64,000 nt of DNA. It comes from Solirubrobacterales bacterium. GTDB taxonomy: Bacteria; Actinomycetota; Thermoleophilia; Solirubrobacterales; 70-9. The notes under the pieces are model-generated. The model saw only the letters and a list, made by a program, of their open reading frames with translations. It searched no databases and had not been told where the DNA came from. The stretch spans positions 186,001-250,000 of the forward strand of contig JAJNAZ010000001.1 of NCBI GenBank assembly GCA_021155855.1. The letters are read 5' to 3'. The first letter of the stretch is position 1; every line of letters starts with the position of its first letter. Made by a program: the position numbers and the translations under genes. Positions 8,463 through 17,213 of this stretch are shown in pieces.

Positions 8463-9188
8463 TCAACGCGCGTACTTGCGCGAGCGCAGCACGCGGCTGC
8501 GGTGCAGGACCAGCCGCAAAGCGGCCCACAGGGTCTTCATCCCGTAGACGGTCGCCGCCCCCAGCCGGATCGAGGAGCCGTCCTCGAAGTAGCGTGTCCG
8601 CGCGGGGACCTCGGCGATGCGGAAGCCGAAGTGGGAGGCCTGCATGAGCAGCTCGGAGTCGAAGCTGAAGTCAATCTCGTTGCGCAGGAACGGCACGCTC
8701 AAGAGCAGGTCCTGGCGATAGGCGCGATACCCCGTGTGCAGGTCGGTGAGCCGCGTCCCGAGGACGCGGTTCTCGATCGTGGTCAGAGCCCGGTTCGCGA
8801 CCCGCTTGTAGAGCGGCATCCCCGCTCGCCGTGCTGCGCCGGGCTCGAGCATCCTCGAGCCGAGGACGAGATCCGCCTCGTCGGCGGCGATCGGGGCGAT
8901 CAGCTTCGGGATCAGCTCAGGCTCGTACTGGCCGTCAGGGTGCAGCATGACGACGATCTCCGCCCCCCTCTGCAGCGCCTCCAGATAGCAGGTCTTCTGG
9001 TTGCCGCCGTAGCCGACGTTGTGGGGATGCCAGACGACGTGGACGTCGAGCTCACGCGCGATCGTCAGCGTCTCGTCGGTCGAGCGATCGTCGACGAGGA
9101 TGATCTCGTTGACGAACTCGCGCGGGATCGCCGCGACGGTCGCCGCCAGCGTCCGAGCCGCGTTCCAGGCCGGCATGACGACGACCAC
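8463..9188 (-). CDS. Family 2 glycosyltransferase (DPM1/DPG synthase-like)
   Basis: A GT-A fold transferase of about 241 residues that uses a nucleotide sugar, perhaps with polyprenyl phosphate as acceptor. Visible motifs are VVVVMPAWNAARTL at the start, IILVDDRSTDET, the GYGGNQKTCYLEAL segment, the metal-binding MLHPDGQY in place of DADGQ, and the polyprenyl-type block LTDLHTGYRAYR. GTG 9188 is chosen because it places the nucleotide-binding strand at the N-terminus; CTG 9242, overlapping the upstream TGA, would add 18 residues with poor codon bias. It follows the sugar kinase gene by 50 nt. No transmembrane helices are apparent. Confidence 0.83.
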   Translation of the reverse strand: MVVVMPAWNAARTLAATVAAIPREFVNEIILVDDRSTDETLTIARELDVHVVWHPHNVGYGGNQKTCYLEALQRGAEIVVMLHPDGQYEPELIPKLIAPIAADEADLVLGSRMLEPGAARRAGMPLYKRVANRALTTIENRVLGTRLTDLHTGYRAYRQDLLLSVPFLRNEIDFSFDSELLMQASHFGFRIAEVPARTRYFEDGSSIRLGAATVYGMKTLWAALRLVLHRSRVLRSRKYAR

Positions 9189-9238
9189 GCGCGCCGCCGG
9201 GCTCGACGCCGAATCGATCGCAGCTCCGGCTCGAGCGA

Positions 9239-10198
9239 TCAGTGCACGCCCGCGGGGATCTCGAGCTCGCGGACGTCGACCCGCGGCAGCAGCCGGTCGA
9301 CCTCGCGCCGGTCGAGGGTCCCGGCGCCGAGGTGCTGGGTCGACTCGGCGCCGCAGGCGACGCCGAAGGCGAGGCACTCGCGCGGCGTCGCGCCTTCGTA
9401 GCGTGCCGCGGTGTAGCCGGCGAGAAAGGAGTCGCCGGAGCCGACCGTGGCGACCGGCTCGAGCGCTTCGATCGTGGCCTCGAAGCGCCGTCGCTCGGCG
9501 CCCTCGCCGACGATCGCGACGCATCCCTCGGCGGTGGTCACGATCGCCTCGCCGGCGCCCATCTCGAGCAGCCCGGTGAGCCCGAGCGCGAGATCGTCGG
9601 AGTCGTTGAACTCGTGGCCGACCGCCTCCTCGGCCTCGGGCACGTTGGGGGCGACGACGGCGGGCTCGGCCCGCAGGCCGGCCCGCATCTGCTCGCCGTC
9701 GGTGTCGAGGACGGTGAGCACGCCGAGGCCGCGCAACTCGGCGATCAAACGGGCGTAGAGGTCCTCTGACGCGCCCGGGGGGACGCTCCCGGCGAGCAGG
9801 CAGATCGATGCGCCCTTGGCGAGATAGAGCAGCCGCTCGACGAACAGCTCGACCTCCTCGGCGGAGACCTCGGGGCCGCGCTCGTTGATCTCGGTCTGCT
9901 CGCCCGAGGTCGGGTCGATCACGGCCAGGTTGGTGCGCGACTCGCCGGCGATCCGGGTAAAGGCGGTCATCACCGACTCCTGGCGGAGCTGGTCGAGCAG
10001 CCGCGTCCCGGTCGCCCCGCCGGCGAGCCCGGTGGCGATCACCGGCCGGCCGAGCAGCCGCAGCGCCCGGGCGACGTTGACGCCCTTGCCCCCGGCGACC
10101 GTGCGCGCCTCGACCGCGCGATGGCGCTGGCCGAGGCGGAAGTTCGGGACCGCGATCGTGCGGTCGACAGCGGCGTTGAGTGTGACGGTCAGGATCAC
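9239..10198 (-). CDS. 1-phosphofructokinase family hexose kinase (PfkB/FruK/LacC type)
   Basis: The 319-residue PfkB-family sugar kinase has the FruK/LacC signature at the start (LTVTLNAAVDRTI), the GGKGVNVARAL substrate motif (37-46) and the ATP/anion-hole motif VGSGDSFLAGY, with D256 as catalytic base. Family members phosphorylate fructose-1-phosphate, tagatose-6-phosphate or 6-phosphofructose; without a neighbouring PTS the substrate is open. GTG 10198 is chosen because it gives the conserved N-terminus and overlaps the dacA stop (GTGA), which implies coupling to dacA. Confidence 0.88.
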   Translation of the reverse strand: MILTVTLNAAVDRTIAVPNFRLGQRHRAVEARTVAGGKGVNVARALRLLGRPVIATGLAGGATGTRLLDQLRQESVMTAFTRIAGESRTNLAVIDPTSGEQTEINERGPEVSAEEVELFVERLLYLAKGASICLLAGSVPPGASEDLYARLIAELRGLGVLTVLDTDGEQMRAGLRAEPAVVAPNVPEAEEAVGHEFNDSDDLALGLTGLLEMGAGEAIVTTAEGCVAIVGEGAERRRFEATIEALEPVATVGSGDSFLAGYTAARYEGATPRECLAFGVACGAESTQHLGAGTLDRREVDRLLPRVDVRELEIPAGVH

Positions 10199-11421
10199 GC
10201 TCGCGGTAAATCTACCGAGCCGCCGCGTCGCCGCCGGTCGTACAGCGCCAGCGCCCCCGCGAACAGCAGCGCCAGGCCGCCGACAGCAATTCCCCAGGCG
10301 ATCACCCGCGAGCCGGGGACGGCCGCGTCGAAGCGCTCGAGCACGGTCGCCTCTCCCACCGAGCGGGCAGCCAGCAGCGCGACCCGCTCGGCGGGCTCGC
10401 CGTCGAGCGTGACCGTTGCCCGACCGAGTCGCTCGCCGCGGTCGACCGGGCCCTCGACCTCGCCCGGCGCGGCGACCCGGACGTCGATCTCCTGGTCGCG
10501 CCGCACGGTCAGGCGCACCGCCTGCGCGCTCAGCAAGGGCAGTGTCTCGTCCTGCCATCGCACCCCGGGGGCGGCGAGGCGCTCGCGATCGGAGAGGACC
10601 CGCCGGCGCTCATACAGCGAGAAGCCGTAGTCGAGCAGCTCGAGGGTGGCCGCGTCGCGTTCGGACTCGCTCGGCGCCCCGAGCACCGCCGAGACCAGCT
10701 GCACCCCGTCGCGCTCCGCGGATCCGACGAGCACGTTGCCGGCGCCGAGCGTGTAACCGGTCTTGACCCCGTTTACGTACGGCACCGTGTGCACGAGGTT
10801 GTTGCGGTTGACCACCGTCCGCGACCGGGCGCCGCTTCGAAGCACCGCCTCGGGCGCGTCGAAGATCCGTCGGAAGACCCGGTCCTCGCGCAGCTCTAGC
10901 GTCAAGTCGACGAGATCACGGGCGCTGGAGAAGTTGCCCGGCTCGTCGAGGCCGATCGGATTCGCGTACGAGGTGTCGTCGAGCGCAAGCCCCTTCGCCG
11001 CCCGGTTCATGCGGCGGACGAAGGCGGCCTCGGAGCCGGCCGCGGCCTCGGCGAGGGCCACGGCCGCGTCGTTGCCGGAGGCGAGGATGAGTCCGTAGAG
11101 CAGGTCGCGGACCTCGATCCGCTCACCCTCGGTGAGGCCGAGCAGCGATTCCGCCGTGGTGGCGACGTAGGCCGGGGCGACCACCGTCTGTCCGAGCCCG
11201 AGCCGTTCGCGGGCGACGTAGGCGGTCATCAGCTTGGTGGTCGAGGCGACCGGATAGGAGCGCTTCGGGCGTCGCGAGGCGAGTACCTCGCCATCCTCGG
11301 CATCGACCAGCAGCCACGCCCGCGCGGCGACCTCGGGCGGGGCCGCCGGAGCGGCCGGGGCGGCGACGACAAATACCGAGAGCAGCGCCGCGACGAACGC
11401 CGCCCCGAACGCACGGACCAT
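10195..11421 (-). CDS. dacA: D-alanyl-D-alanine carboxypeptidase (peptidase S11)
   Basis: A secreted low-molecular-weight penicillin-binding protein that trims terminal D-Ala from peptidoglycan. Of 408 residues, 1-28 form a signal peptide. The active-site triad is complete: SxxK as STTK (S60, K63), SxN as SGN (115-117) and KTG (220-222). A C-terminal PBP5-like beta domain follows, then a membrane helix near 370-392 and a basic tail, so it is anchored on the outside of the membrane. Its ATG overlaps the TAA of the LysM gene (TAATG). The gene is shown under the common DacA name; DacF is equally possible. Confidence 0.93.
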   Translation of the reverse strand: MVRAFGAAFVAALLSVFVVAAPAAPAAPPEVAARAWLLVDAEDGEVLASRRPKRSYPVASTTKLMTAYVARERLGLGQTVVAPAYVATTAESLLGLTEGERIEVRDLLYGLILASGNDAAVALAEAAAGSEAAFVRRMNRAAKGLALDDTSYANPIGLDEPGNFSSARDLVDLTLELREDRVFRRIFDAPEAVLRSGARSRTVVNRNNLVHTVPYVNGVKTGYTLGAGNVLVGSAERDGVQLVSAVLGAPSESERDAATLELLDYGFSLYERRRVLSDRERLAAPGVRWQDETLPLLSAQAVRLTVRRDQEIDVRVAAPGEVEGPVDRGERLGRATVTLDGEPAERVALLAARSVGEATVLERFDAAVPGSRVIAWGIAVGGLALLFAGALALYDRRRRGGSVDLPRA

Positions 11422-11867
11422 TAGTTGCCCTCGGCCAGGGCCTTGCACCCCTCGAAGCGCAGATCGACGCACGAGCCGACCTGGATCAGCTGCGGGTCGA
11501 GGTTCTCGTTCAGCCGCATCAGCCGCTCGATCGGGATGCAGGTGCGGGCGGCGACGACGCTCAGGTCCTCGCCGAGCTCGATCACGTAGAAGCCGTCCTC
11601 GACCGCCTGCTCGGCGTCCGGCCGGCAGCCCGGCGACGCCTGCCGGCGCCCGTCCCGCCCGTTGTCTGGATCGTCCGACGAGCTCAGCGAGCCCGTGACC
11701 ACGAACACGATCGCCGCCGCGGCCGCCACCAGCGCCAGCGGCGCGAGGATCCGGGCCGCCCAGCCCGTCGGCTTGGGATTCGGAGGCCTGCGCCCGCCCT
11801 GTCGAGCTTCCATCGGGCGAGGAATCGTAGGCGGTTGAGCGCCTCCAACATGGGCGGAACCGCTCAT
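11421..11867 (-). CDS. Membrane-anchored LysM domain protein
   Basis: This small bitopic protein (148 residues from ATG 11867, or 130 from ATG 11813) has a basic Pro-rich N-terminus, one transmembrane helix (ILAPLALVAAAAAIVFVVTG), a charged linker and a C-terminal LysM module (FYVIELGEDLSVVAAR to GSCVDLR). LysM binds glycan strands, so the domain should face the wall. Two cysteines in the module (CIPIE and GSCVDL) could form a disulphide. It is translationally joined to dacA, suggesting a common role in wall maturation. Neither start has a Shine-Dalgarno sequence; the choice is tentative. Confidence 0.72.
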   Translation of the reverse strand: MSGSAHVGGAQPPTIPRPMEARQGGRRPPNPKPTGWAARILAPLALVAAAAAIVFVVTGSLSSSDDPDNGRDGRRQASPGCRPDAEQAVEDGFYVIELGEDLSVVAARTCIPIERLMRLNENLDPQLIQVGSCVDLRFEGCKALAEGN

Positions 11868-11926
11868 CTCGGACGAGCGGGAGGCCGCGTGAATCCCCGC
11901 TCGGGCGGCGGTCCATCTCGGCCGAG

Positions 11927-12805
11927 TCAGCGCAGCCGCCAGAGCTGGTCGCGAAGCTGCGCGGCGGCGGCCGCGGAATCCTCGGCGCCAGCGATCGAGC
12001 GCGAGGCGGGCACCAGGATCGAGGCCGGGTGCGTTGCGAGCGCCGGTGCCAGCGCCGCGGGGCGACCGCCCTGGGCGCCGACTCCGGGGAGGAGAAAGAT
12101 CGCCGCCGGCATCAGCTTGCGCAGCCGCGCTAAATGGCGCGGCTCGGTGGCGCCGACGACGGCACCCATCCCGCTCAGGCCAGCGGACCCCGCGAGCCGC
12201 GGCGCGCGCTCCGCGACCAGCCGCGCGAGCCGTTCGAACAGCGGCGCCTCGGGTGCCGGCAGGTCGAGCAGGTCGGCGGCGCCCGGATTCGAGGTTCGCA
12301 CGAGCGCGAACACCCCCGCTCCGGCTTCGGCCGCCGAGTCGATCAGCGGCTCGAGCGCGTCGCCGCCGAGCAGCGGGGACACGGTCGCCGCGTCGGCGCC
12401 GAGGCCCGTGACCGGCCCCCACGGCGTCTCGATGCCGCCGAACAGCGCCTGCCCGTAAGCGGCGGCGGTCACCGGCACGTCGCCGCGCTTGCCGTCGGCG
12501 ATCACCAGCAGGCCGGCGTCGCGAGCGACCGCGGCCACGTTCTCGAGCGCGCGCCAGCCGGCCGAGCCGAGACGCTCGAAGCAGGCGAGCTGCAGCTTGG
12601 CCGCGACGCAGAACGGCCCGGCGCGTTCGATCAGCTCGCGAGCGCTCGCGACGACCGCGGCCGACGCCGCTGCGGCGGGCGAATCGCCCTCATCCGTCCG
12701 CGGTTTTGCCGGCAATGCAGCCGGATCGGGATCGATGCCCAGGCAGACCTGACTGCGCCGCTCCTCGACGAGGGCGGCGAGCCGATCGGAGAACGGTGCG
12801 CTCAG
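11927..12805 (-). CDS. pyrF: Orotidine 5'-phosphate decarboxylase, apparently CTG-initiated
   Basis: Final enzyme of UMP synthesis, type 2 family. From CTG 12805 the product is 292 residues, with the family N-terminus SAPFSDRLAALVEERR, the phosphate/substrate strand VCLGIDPDP (20-28), the catalytic ADGKRGD block (K106, D109) and a C-terminal LPGVGAQGG phosphate-binding loop. The first in-frame ATG, GTG or TTG is TTG 12715, which would remove VCLGIDPDP, and a stop lies just upstream of CTG 12805 in the same frame. CTG is therefore the only near-standard initiator that keeps the enzyme intact. It lies 7 nt behind the HU stop; no Shine-Dalgarno is visible. Confidence 0.9.
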   Translation of the reverse strand: MSAPFSDRLAALVEERRSQVCLGIDPDPAALPAKPRTDEGDSPAAAASAAVVASARELIERAGPFCVAAKLQLACFERLGSAGWRALENVAAVARDAGLLVIADGKRGDVPVTAAAYGQALFGGIETPWGPVTGLGADAATVSPLLGGDALEPLIDSAAEAGAGVFALVRTSNPGAADLLDLPAPEAPLFERLARLVAERAPRLAGSAGLSGMGAVVGATEPRHLARLRKLMPAAIFLLPGVGAQGGRPAALAPALATHPASILVPASRSIAGAEDSAAAAAQLRDQLWRLR

Positions 12806-12812
12806 CGGGGTT

Positions 12813-13085
12813 CTAGCCCTTGACCTTCGACTTCAGCCCGGCGCCCGCCGAGAACTTCGGCACCCGGCCTCCGGCGATCGTGATCCGCTCGCCTGTGCGC
12901 GGATTGACCCCCTGGCGCGGTCCGCGCTCGGCAACGCTGAACTTGCCGAAGCCGGTGAAGTTGACCTCACCGCCGCCGGCGAGCGTGTCGGAGATCCCGT
13001 CGAGAACCGCCTCGACGGCGTCGGCAGCCGCCTTCTTGCTCGCGAAGTCCCCGGAGATGCTGTCTACGAATTCGGACTTGGTCAA
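12813..13085 (-). CDS. hup: HU family DNA-binding protein
   Basis: A 90-residue nucleoid protein that bends DNA as a dimer. It shows the family landmarks: LTKSEFVDSIS at the start, ADAVEAVLDGISDTL, the GEVNFTGFGKFSVAERGPRQG turn, and the beta-arm GVNPRTGERITIAGGRVPKF. TTG 13085 is chosen because AAGGAG sits at the right distance upstream and the resulting length is exactly typical. TAGATT at 13120-13125 is a possible -10. There is no Lys/Ala-rich C-terminal tail of the mycobacterial type. pyrF follows immediately and may be co-transcribed. Confidence 0.95.
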   Translation of the reverse strand: MTKSEFVDSISGDFASKKAAADAVEAVLDGISDTLAGGGEVNFTGFGKFSVAERGPRQGVNPRTGERITIAGGRVPKFSAGAGLKSKVKG

Positions 13086-13205
13086 TGTGGTCTCCTTCTC
13101 GTCTGTGGGTCGGCCGCGCAATCTAACAACGCGGTCTGACGCTGAAGTCCGCCCCCGGGCCAAGGACGCGCGTCCGAGTCTTGCGGATCCGGGTCTCGGC
13201 GAGCG

Positions 13206-14858
13206 CTACATCCGCTCCGGGGCGCCGACCCCGAGCAACCCGAGCGTGGTCGCGATCGTGCGCATCGTGGCCACGCAGAGTCCGAGCCGGGCGGCCTCGG
13301 TGCCGGGCTCGGCGCCGACCACCCGGCAGTCGCGGTAGAAGGCGTGGAAGTCGGCCGCGGTGGCCGTCGCGTAGGCGCAGAGACGATGCGGGGCGCGGCG
13401 CTCGGCAGCGGTCGCAACCTCGGCGGGCAGCTCGAGCAGGCGGCGGACCAGCGCCCGCTCGGTGGGCTCGGCGGGCGCCAGCAGGGCGCTCTCGGCGGAG
13501 GCCGCGTCGGCGATCGTTTCCGGCTCGGCGACCGCAGCCCTCCCCTCGTCGGCCGCCTTGCGCAGGATGCTGGCGATGCGGGCGTGCGCGTACTGGACGT
13601 AGTAGACCGGGTTGTCCTGCGAGGTCGAGCGGGCCAGCTCGAGGTCGAGATCGACCGCCGTGTCGTGGCTGCGCTGGAGCAAGAAGAAGCGGGTAGCGTC
13701 GGTGCCGATGTCCTCGATCAGCTCGTCGAGGGTGACGAACTCGCCCTTGCGCTTCGACATCCGCGCCCGCTCGCCGCCCTCGACGATGCCGACGAGCTGC
13801 ATGATCGGCGCCTCGTAGCGGTCGGGGTCGGTGCCCATGGCGGCGAACGCCGCCCGCATCCGGGGAACGTAGCCATGGTGATCGGCGCCCAGCGGCGTCA
13901 GCATCAGCTCGGCGCCACGGTCGATCTTGTCCCGGTGGTAGGCGACGTCGGCGGCGAAGTAGGTCGGCTCGCCGTCGGCCCTGATCAGGACCCGGTCCTT
14001 GTCGTCGGAGAAGTCCGTGGTCCGCAACCAGACCGCCCCCTCGCTGTCGTAGACGTGCCCGCGCTCCCGCAGCTCGGCGAGCGTCGCCTCCAGCCCGCCC
14101 GACTCGTGCAGGCTGCGCTCGGAGAACCAGGTGTCGAAGCGGATGCCGAAGCGGCTCAGGGTCGCCTCGATCCGCGTTCGCATCGCCTCGGTGCCGAGCC
14201 GGCCCAGGGCGTCGAGATCGTCCGGGTCGGCGCCGGACCCCAGCTTCTCGGCGAGCTCGCGCACGTAGTCGCCCGAGTAGCCGCCCGGCGGGGGCTCCTG
14301 ATCACGCATCCGGGCCGCGATCGACTCGGCGAACAGGCGCACCTGGCTGCCGGTGTCGTTGAGGTAGTACTCACGCTCGACCCGCTGCCCGGTGAACTCC
14401 AGCAGGCGGGCGAGCGAGTCGCCGTAGGCCGCGCCCCTGCCACCCGCGGCCGTCACCGGGCCGGTCGGGTTGGCGCTCACGAACTCGACCAGAACCCACT
14501 CGTCGCCCGCCGGCTCCGCGCGACGGTCGCGGACGAGCAGGTCGGCGACGGCCTCACGATGCCAGCCATCGGAGAGGAAGAGATTCAAGAACCCCGGGCC
14601 GGCGACCTCGACGCGCTCGGCACTGGCGCCGAGCCGCGCGACGAGCTCCTCTCGCATGCGCGCGGCGACCTCCCGCGGTGGTGTGCCGACCGCCGGCGCG
14701 AGCAGCATCGCGGCGTTGGTCGAGTAGTCGCCGAGCTCCGGTTTCGGCGGCCGCTCCAGCGTCAGCCGACGCCCGGCGTCACCGTCCAACCGCGCCGCGG
14801 CCCCCTCGATCGCCGCCCGCAACACCGCGAGCGGGTCGGGTGTCTGCTCGGCTGCCAT
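13206..14858 (-). CDS. argS: Arginyl-tRNA synthetase with non-canonical HIGH motif
   Basis: Charges tRNA-Arg. The 550-residue protein has the class Ia layout: an N-terminal Add-1 domain, the catalytic Rossmann fold starting at VLVEFVSANPTGP (about 122-134), the KMSKS-equivalent RMSKRKGEF, and a C-terminal anticodon-binding alpha domain ending in TLGLLGVGAPERM. The position that normally reads HVGH after NPTGP is TAAG here (136-139), so both histidines of the HIGH motif are missing; the rest of the domain looks intact. A TAGACT hexamer 6 nt before the ATG suggests leaderless transcription. No other argS is in the window. Confidence 0.94.
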   Translation of the reverse strand: MAAEQTPDPLAVLRAAIEGAAARLDGDAGRRLTLERPPKPELGDYSTNAAMLLAPAVGTPPREVAARMREELVARLGASAERVEVAGPGFLNLFLSDGWHREAVADLLVRDRRAEPAGDEWVLVEFVSANPTGPVTAAGGRGAAYGDSLARLLEFTGQRVEREYYLNDTGSQVRLFAESIAARMRDQEPPPGGYSGDYVRELAEKLGSGADPDDLDALGRLGTEAMRTRIEATLSRFGIRFDTWFSERSLHESGGLEATLAELRERGHVYDSEGAVWLRTTDFSDDKDRVLIRADGEPTYFAADVAYHRDKIDRGAELMLTPLGADHHGYVPRMRAAFAAMGTDPDRYEAPIMQLVGIVEGGERARMSKRKGEFVTLDELIEDIGTDATRFFLLQRSHDTAVDLDLELARSTSQDNPVYYVQYAHARIASILRKAADEGRAAVAEPETIADAASAESALLAPAEPTERALVRRLLELPAEVATAAERRAPHRLCAYATATAADFHAFYRDCRVVGAEPGTEAARLGLCVATMRTIATTLGLLGVGAPERM

Positions 14859-14981
14859 TGGTCGAGTCTAGGCGCGGTCCGAGGGTGGCGGCTGACGACC
14901 GACGGGAGCGGGCGGGCGCCGCCGGCGGGCGGATCGCCGCGAGCCCGGCGCCTCCGCCACCTCACCAATAGGCTCCCGCCG

Positions 14982-15920
14982 ATGCGGGCCTTGGTCACCG
15001 GCGGCGCCGGGTTCATCGGATCGCATCTGGTGGACGCCCTCGCGGCGCGTGGCGATCGGGTGCTGGCGCTCGACGACCTGAGCTCCGGACGGCGCGAGAA
15101 CCTCGCCCGCGCCTGCGACGCCGGCGCCGAGCTGCTCGAGGGCAGCGTCACCGACGAGGCTGCGCTCGCGGAGGCGTTCGAGCGCGGCCGGCCCGAGCTC
15201 GTCTTCCATCTCGCCGCCCAGATCGACGTCCGCCGCTCGGTCTCCGACCCGGCCTTCGACCTCGACGTCAATGCCGGCGCCACGATCAAGCTGCTCGAGC
15301 GCGCTCGCGTGGCGGGGGTCGCGCGCTTCGTCTTCGCCTCGACCGGGGGGGCGATCTACGGCGAGGGCGAAGGGCGTGACCTGCCGCTGCCCGAGGACTC
15401 CGATTGCCGCCCCGACGCCCCCTACGGCCAGTCGAAATACGCCGCCGAGGGCTATCTCGGCCTCTACCGGCGACTGCATGGCCTCGCGACGATCGCCCTG
15501 CGGCTCGGCAACGTCTACGGGCCGCGCCAGGACCCCCACGGCGAGGCCGGCGTGGTCGCGATCTTCTGCAACGCCCTTCGCGAGGGCCGGCTCCCACGCG
15601 TGTTCGGGGACGGTGAACAGACCCGCGACTACGTCTACGCGGCCGACGTCGTCGGCGCCTTCGTCACCGCCGCCGAGCGCGGCGGGGCCGGCCCGTACAA
15701 CATCGGCACGGGAGTCGAGACCAGCGTCATCGACCTCGGGCGCCGGATCGCGGCCGCGTTCGATCGCGAGTTCGAGTTCGAGCCGGCCCCGGCGCGCCTC
15801 GGTGAGATCCAGCGGATCTCGATCGATCCGTCGCTCGCCGGCCGCGAGCTCGGCTGGGCCGCGGGCCAGGACCTCGACCGCGGCCTCGCGATCACTGCGG
15901 ATTGGTTTCGGGGCGACTGA
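14982..15920 (+). CDS. NAD-dependent sugar epimerase/dehydratase (UDP-glucose 4-epimerase-like)
   Basis: An extended short-chain dehydrogenase of 312 residues acting on a nucleotide sugar. It has the NAD-binding GGAGFIG (7-13), FASTGGAIYGE, and the catalytic YxxxK as Y148-GQS-K152, plus a substrate domain with RLGNVYGPRQDP. GalE is the closest named family, but dTDP-glucose dehydratases and UDP-glucuronate epimerases share these motifs. TAGGCT (14969-14974) stands 7 nt before the ATG, as expected for a leaderless mRNA. Its 3' end overlaps the convergent protease gene by 29 bp. Confidence 0.87.
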   Translation: MRALVTGGAGFIGSHLVDALAARGDRVLALDDLSSGRRENLARACDAGAELLEGSVTDEAALAEAFERGRPELVFHLAAQIDVRRSVSDPAFDLDVNAGATIKLLERARVAGVARFVFASTGGAIYGEGEGRDLPLPEDSDCRPDAPYGQSKYAAEGYLGLYRRLHGLATIALRLGNVYGPRQDPHGEAGVVAIFCNALREGRLPRVFGDGEQTRDYVYAADVVGAFVTAAERGGAGPYNIGTGVETSVIDLGRRIAAAFDREFEFEPAPARLGEIQRISIDPSLAGRELGWAAGQDLDRGLAITADWFRGD

Positions 15921-17190
15921 CGCCGCTCGTGGCAGCCTCCGCGTCGCCTTCGCGCTCGTACGCCAGCGCGGCACCGATTCGCTCGACCGTCGGCGGGTGG
16001 GTGGCGAACAGCGCCGAGTAGAGCCCGGGCGGGTCGGGGTCCGAGAGATTCGTGCGCGCCAGGCGCAGCTGGAGATCGATCAGCGCCCGCGGATCGTTGG
16101 TGAGCTCGAGCGCGAAGGCGTCGGCGCTCGCTTCGACCTTGCGCGAGAGCTGGTTGCCGGGCACCGTGAGGGCCAGGGTGGCGAGCGAGAGTGCGAACAG
16201 GTAGGCGGGGATCGCGGCGGGCCTCGCCGGGTCGGCGCCCCCCCGCCGGGCGAGCGCGGTGCCGAGCTCGCGCGTGAACAGCATTCCGAGCGGGGCGACC
16301 ATCAGGATGTAGGCGAGGCCGCGTGGAATGTCGTCATGCGCCACATGGCCGAGCTCGTGAGCGACCACCGAGGCGACCTCCTCGCGGTCGGCCTCGGCGA
16401 GCAGGTTGTCGTACAAAACGACGCGCTTGGTCGGCCCGAGGCCCCCGACGTAGGCGTTCAACGAGGTGACCCGGCGGCTGGCGTCGACCCGGTAGACCTC
16501 GCCGATCTCGACCCCCGCGCGCTCCCCCAGGGCGAGCACCTCGGTGCGAGTCGGACTCCGGTCCGGCAACGGCTCGAAGCGGTTGAAGATCGGCGCGAGG
16601 ACCACCGGCGCGATCCAGACGAAGATCACCGCCAGGGCCCCGGCGAGCGCGGCGCCCGGGAGCCACCAGGCGCGCGGCACGCGGCGGATCAGCGCCATCA
16701 GCAGGGCGGCACCGGCGGCGGTGAGCACGGCGCTGATTCCGGTCGACCGCACGACGTCCCACAGCCACGGCCCAAGCGACTGCGAGGAGAGCCCCGCATC
16801 GACCGCGCGCTCGTGGGCGACGAGCCGGGTCGGCAGGGTGGCGGCGCTGGTCAGCACCGCAACCCCGGCGCCGGCCACGGCGGCGCCGAGGATCGGGCGT
16901 GCCGCGAGCCGCGCGAGGCCGCGGCGCACCGGGGCCGGGCGGCCGAGGGCAACCGCGATCAGCACCGCCCCCTCGATGCCGAGCCCGGCGAGCAGCAACC
17001 AGCGCTGCCCGTCGCGATACGCATGTGCCCGGTCGAGCGCCGCTGCCCCGAAGTAGTCCTGCTCGGCCACCGGGAGCGGCTCCGGCGGTTCGTCGCGGGG
17101 GCTTAGCAGCCAGACCGCGAGCTCGGCGACGACGATCATCGCCACGGCGGCCCCGCCCACACGCGCAGCGGTCGAGCCCGCCAACCTCAT
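15892..17190 (-). CDS. M48 family membrane metalloprotease (Ste24/CAAX protease 1-like)
   Basis: A 432-residue integral membrane zinc protease with about six hydrophobic segments. The zinc site is complete: HExxH as H278-ELGH and the third ligand E353 in KVEASADAFA, followed by D357. Sequence around NAYVGGLGPTKRVVLYDNLL is typical of Ste24/HtpX relatives. The size and the long N-terminal membrane part fit Ste24-like proteins better than HtpX. A membrane quality-control role is family inference. The promoter appears to be shared with the divergent phosphoesterase gene, only 23 bp away. Confidence 0.88.
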   Translation of the reverse strand: MRLAGSTAARVGGAAVAMIVVAELAVWLLSPRDEPPEPLPVAEQDYFGAAALDRAHAYRDGQRWLLLAGLGIEGAVLIAVALGRPAPVRRGLARLAARPILGAAVAGAGVAVLTSAATLPTRLVAHERAVDAGLSSQSLGPWLWDVVRSTGISAVLTAAGAALLMALIRRVPRAWWLPGAALAGALAVIFVWIAPVVLAPIFNRFEPLPDRSPTRTEVLALGERAGVEIGEVYRVDASRRVTSLNAYVGGLGPTKRVVLYDNLLAEADREEVASVVAHELGHVAHDDIPRGLAYILMVAPLGMLFTRELGTALARRGGADPARPAAIPAYLFALSLATLALTVPGNQLSRKVEASADAFALELTNDPRALIDLQLRLARTNLSDPDPPGLYSALFATHPPTVERIGAALAYEREGDAEAATSGVSRPETNPQ

Positions 17191-17197
17191 CGCCGCC

Positions 17198-17204
17198 TAC
17201 GATA
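17198..17204. promoter_or_regulatory. Overlapping divergent -10 elements (M48 protease / phosphoesterase)
   Basis: TACGATA reads as TACGAT rightward and TATCGT leftward. The leftward hexamer ends 8 nt before the protease ATG (17190), the rightward 10 nt before TTG 17214. With only 23 bp between the start codons there is no room for two separate promoters with leaders, so a shared bidirectional element with nearly leaderless mRNAs is the simplest reading. Confidence 0.55.
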
Positions 17205-17213
17205 GTCCGCTCC

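Noticed and set aside
9189-9242. CTG 9242 as start of the glycosyltransferase, overlapping the kinase stop as CTGA
   Set aside because: The added 18 codons have poor third-position GC and no family similarity; GTG 9188 starts right at the conserved nucleotide-binding strand.
13344-15920. An 858-codon rightward open frame spanning argS antisense and the epimerase
   Set aside because: Only the part from ATG 14982 encodes a recognisable protein. The rest mirrors argS codons on the other strand, a common effect of high GC content.
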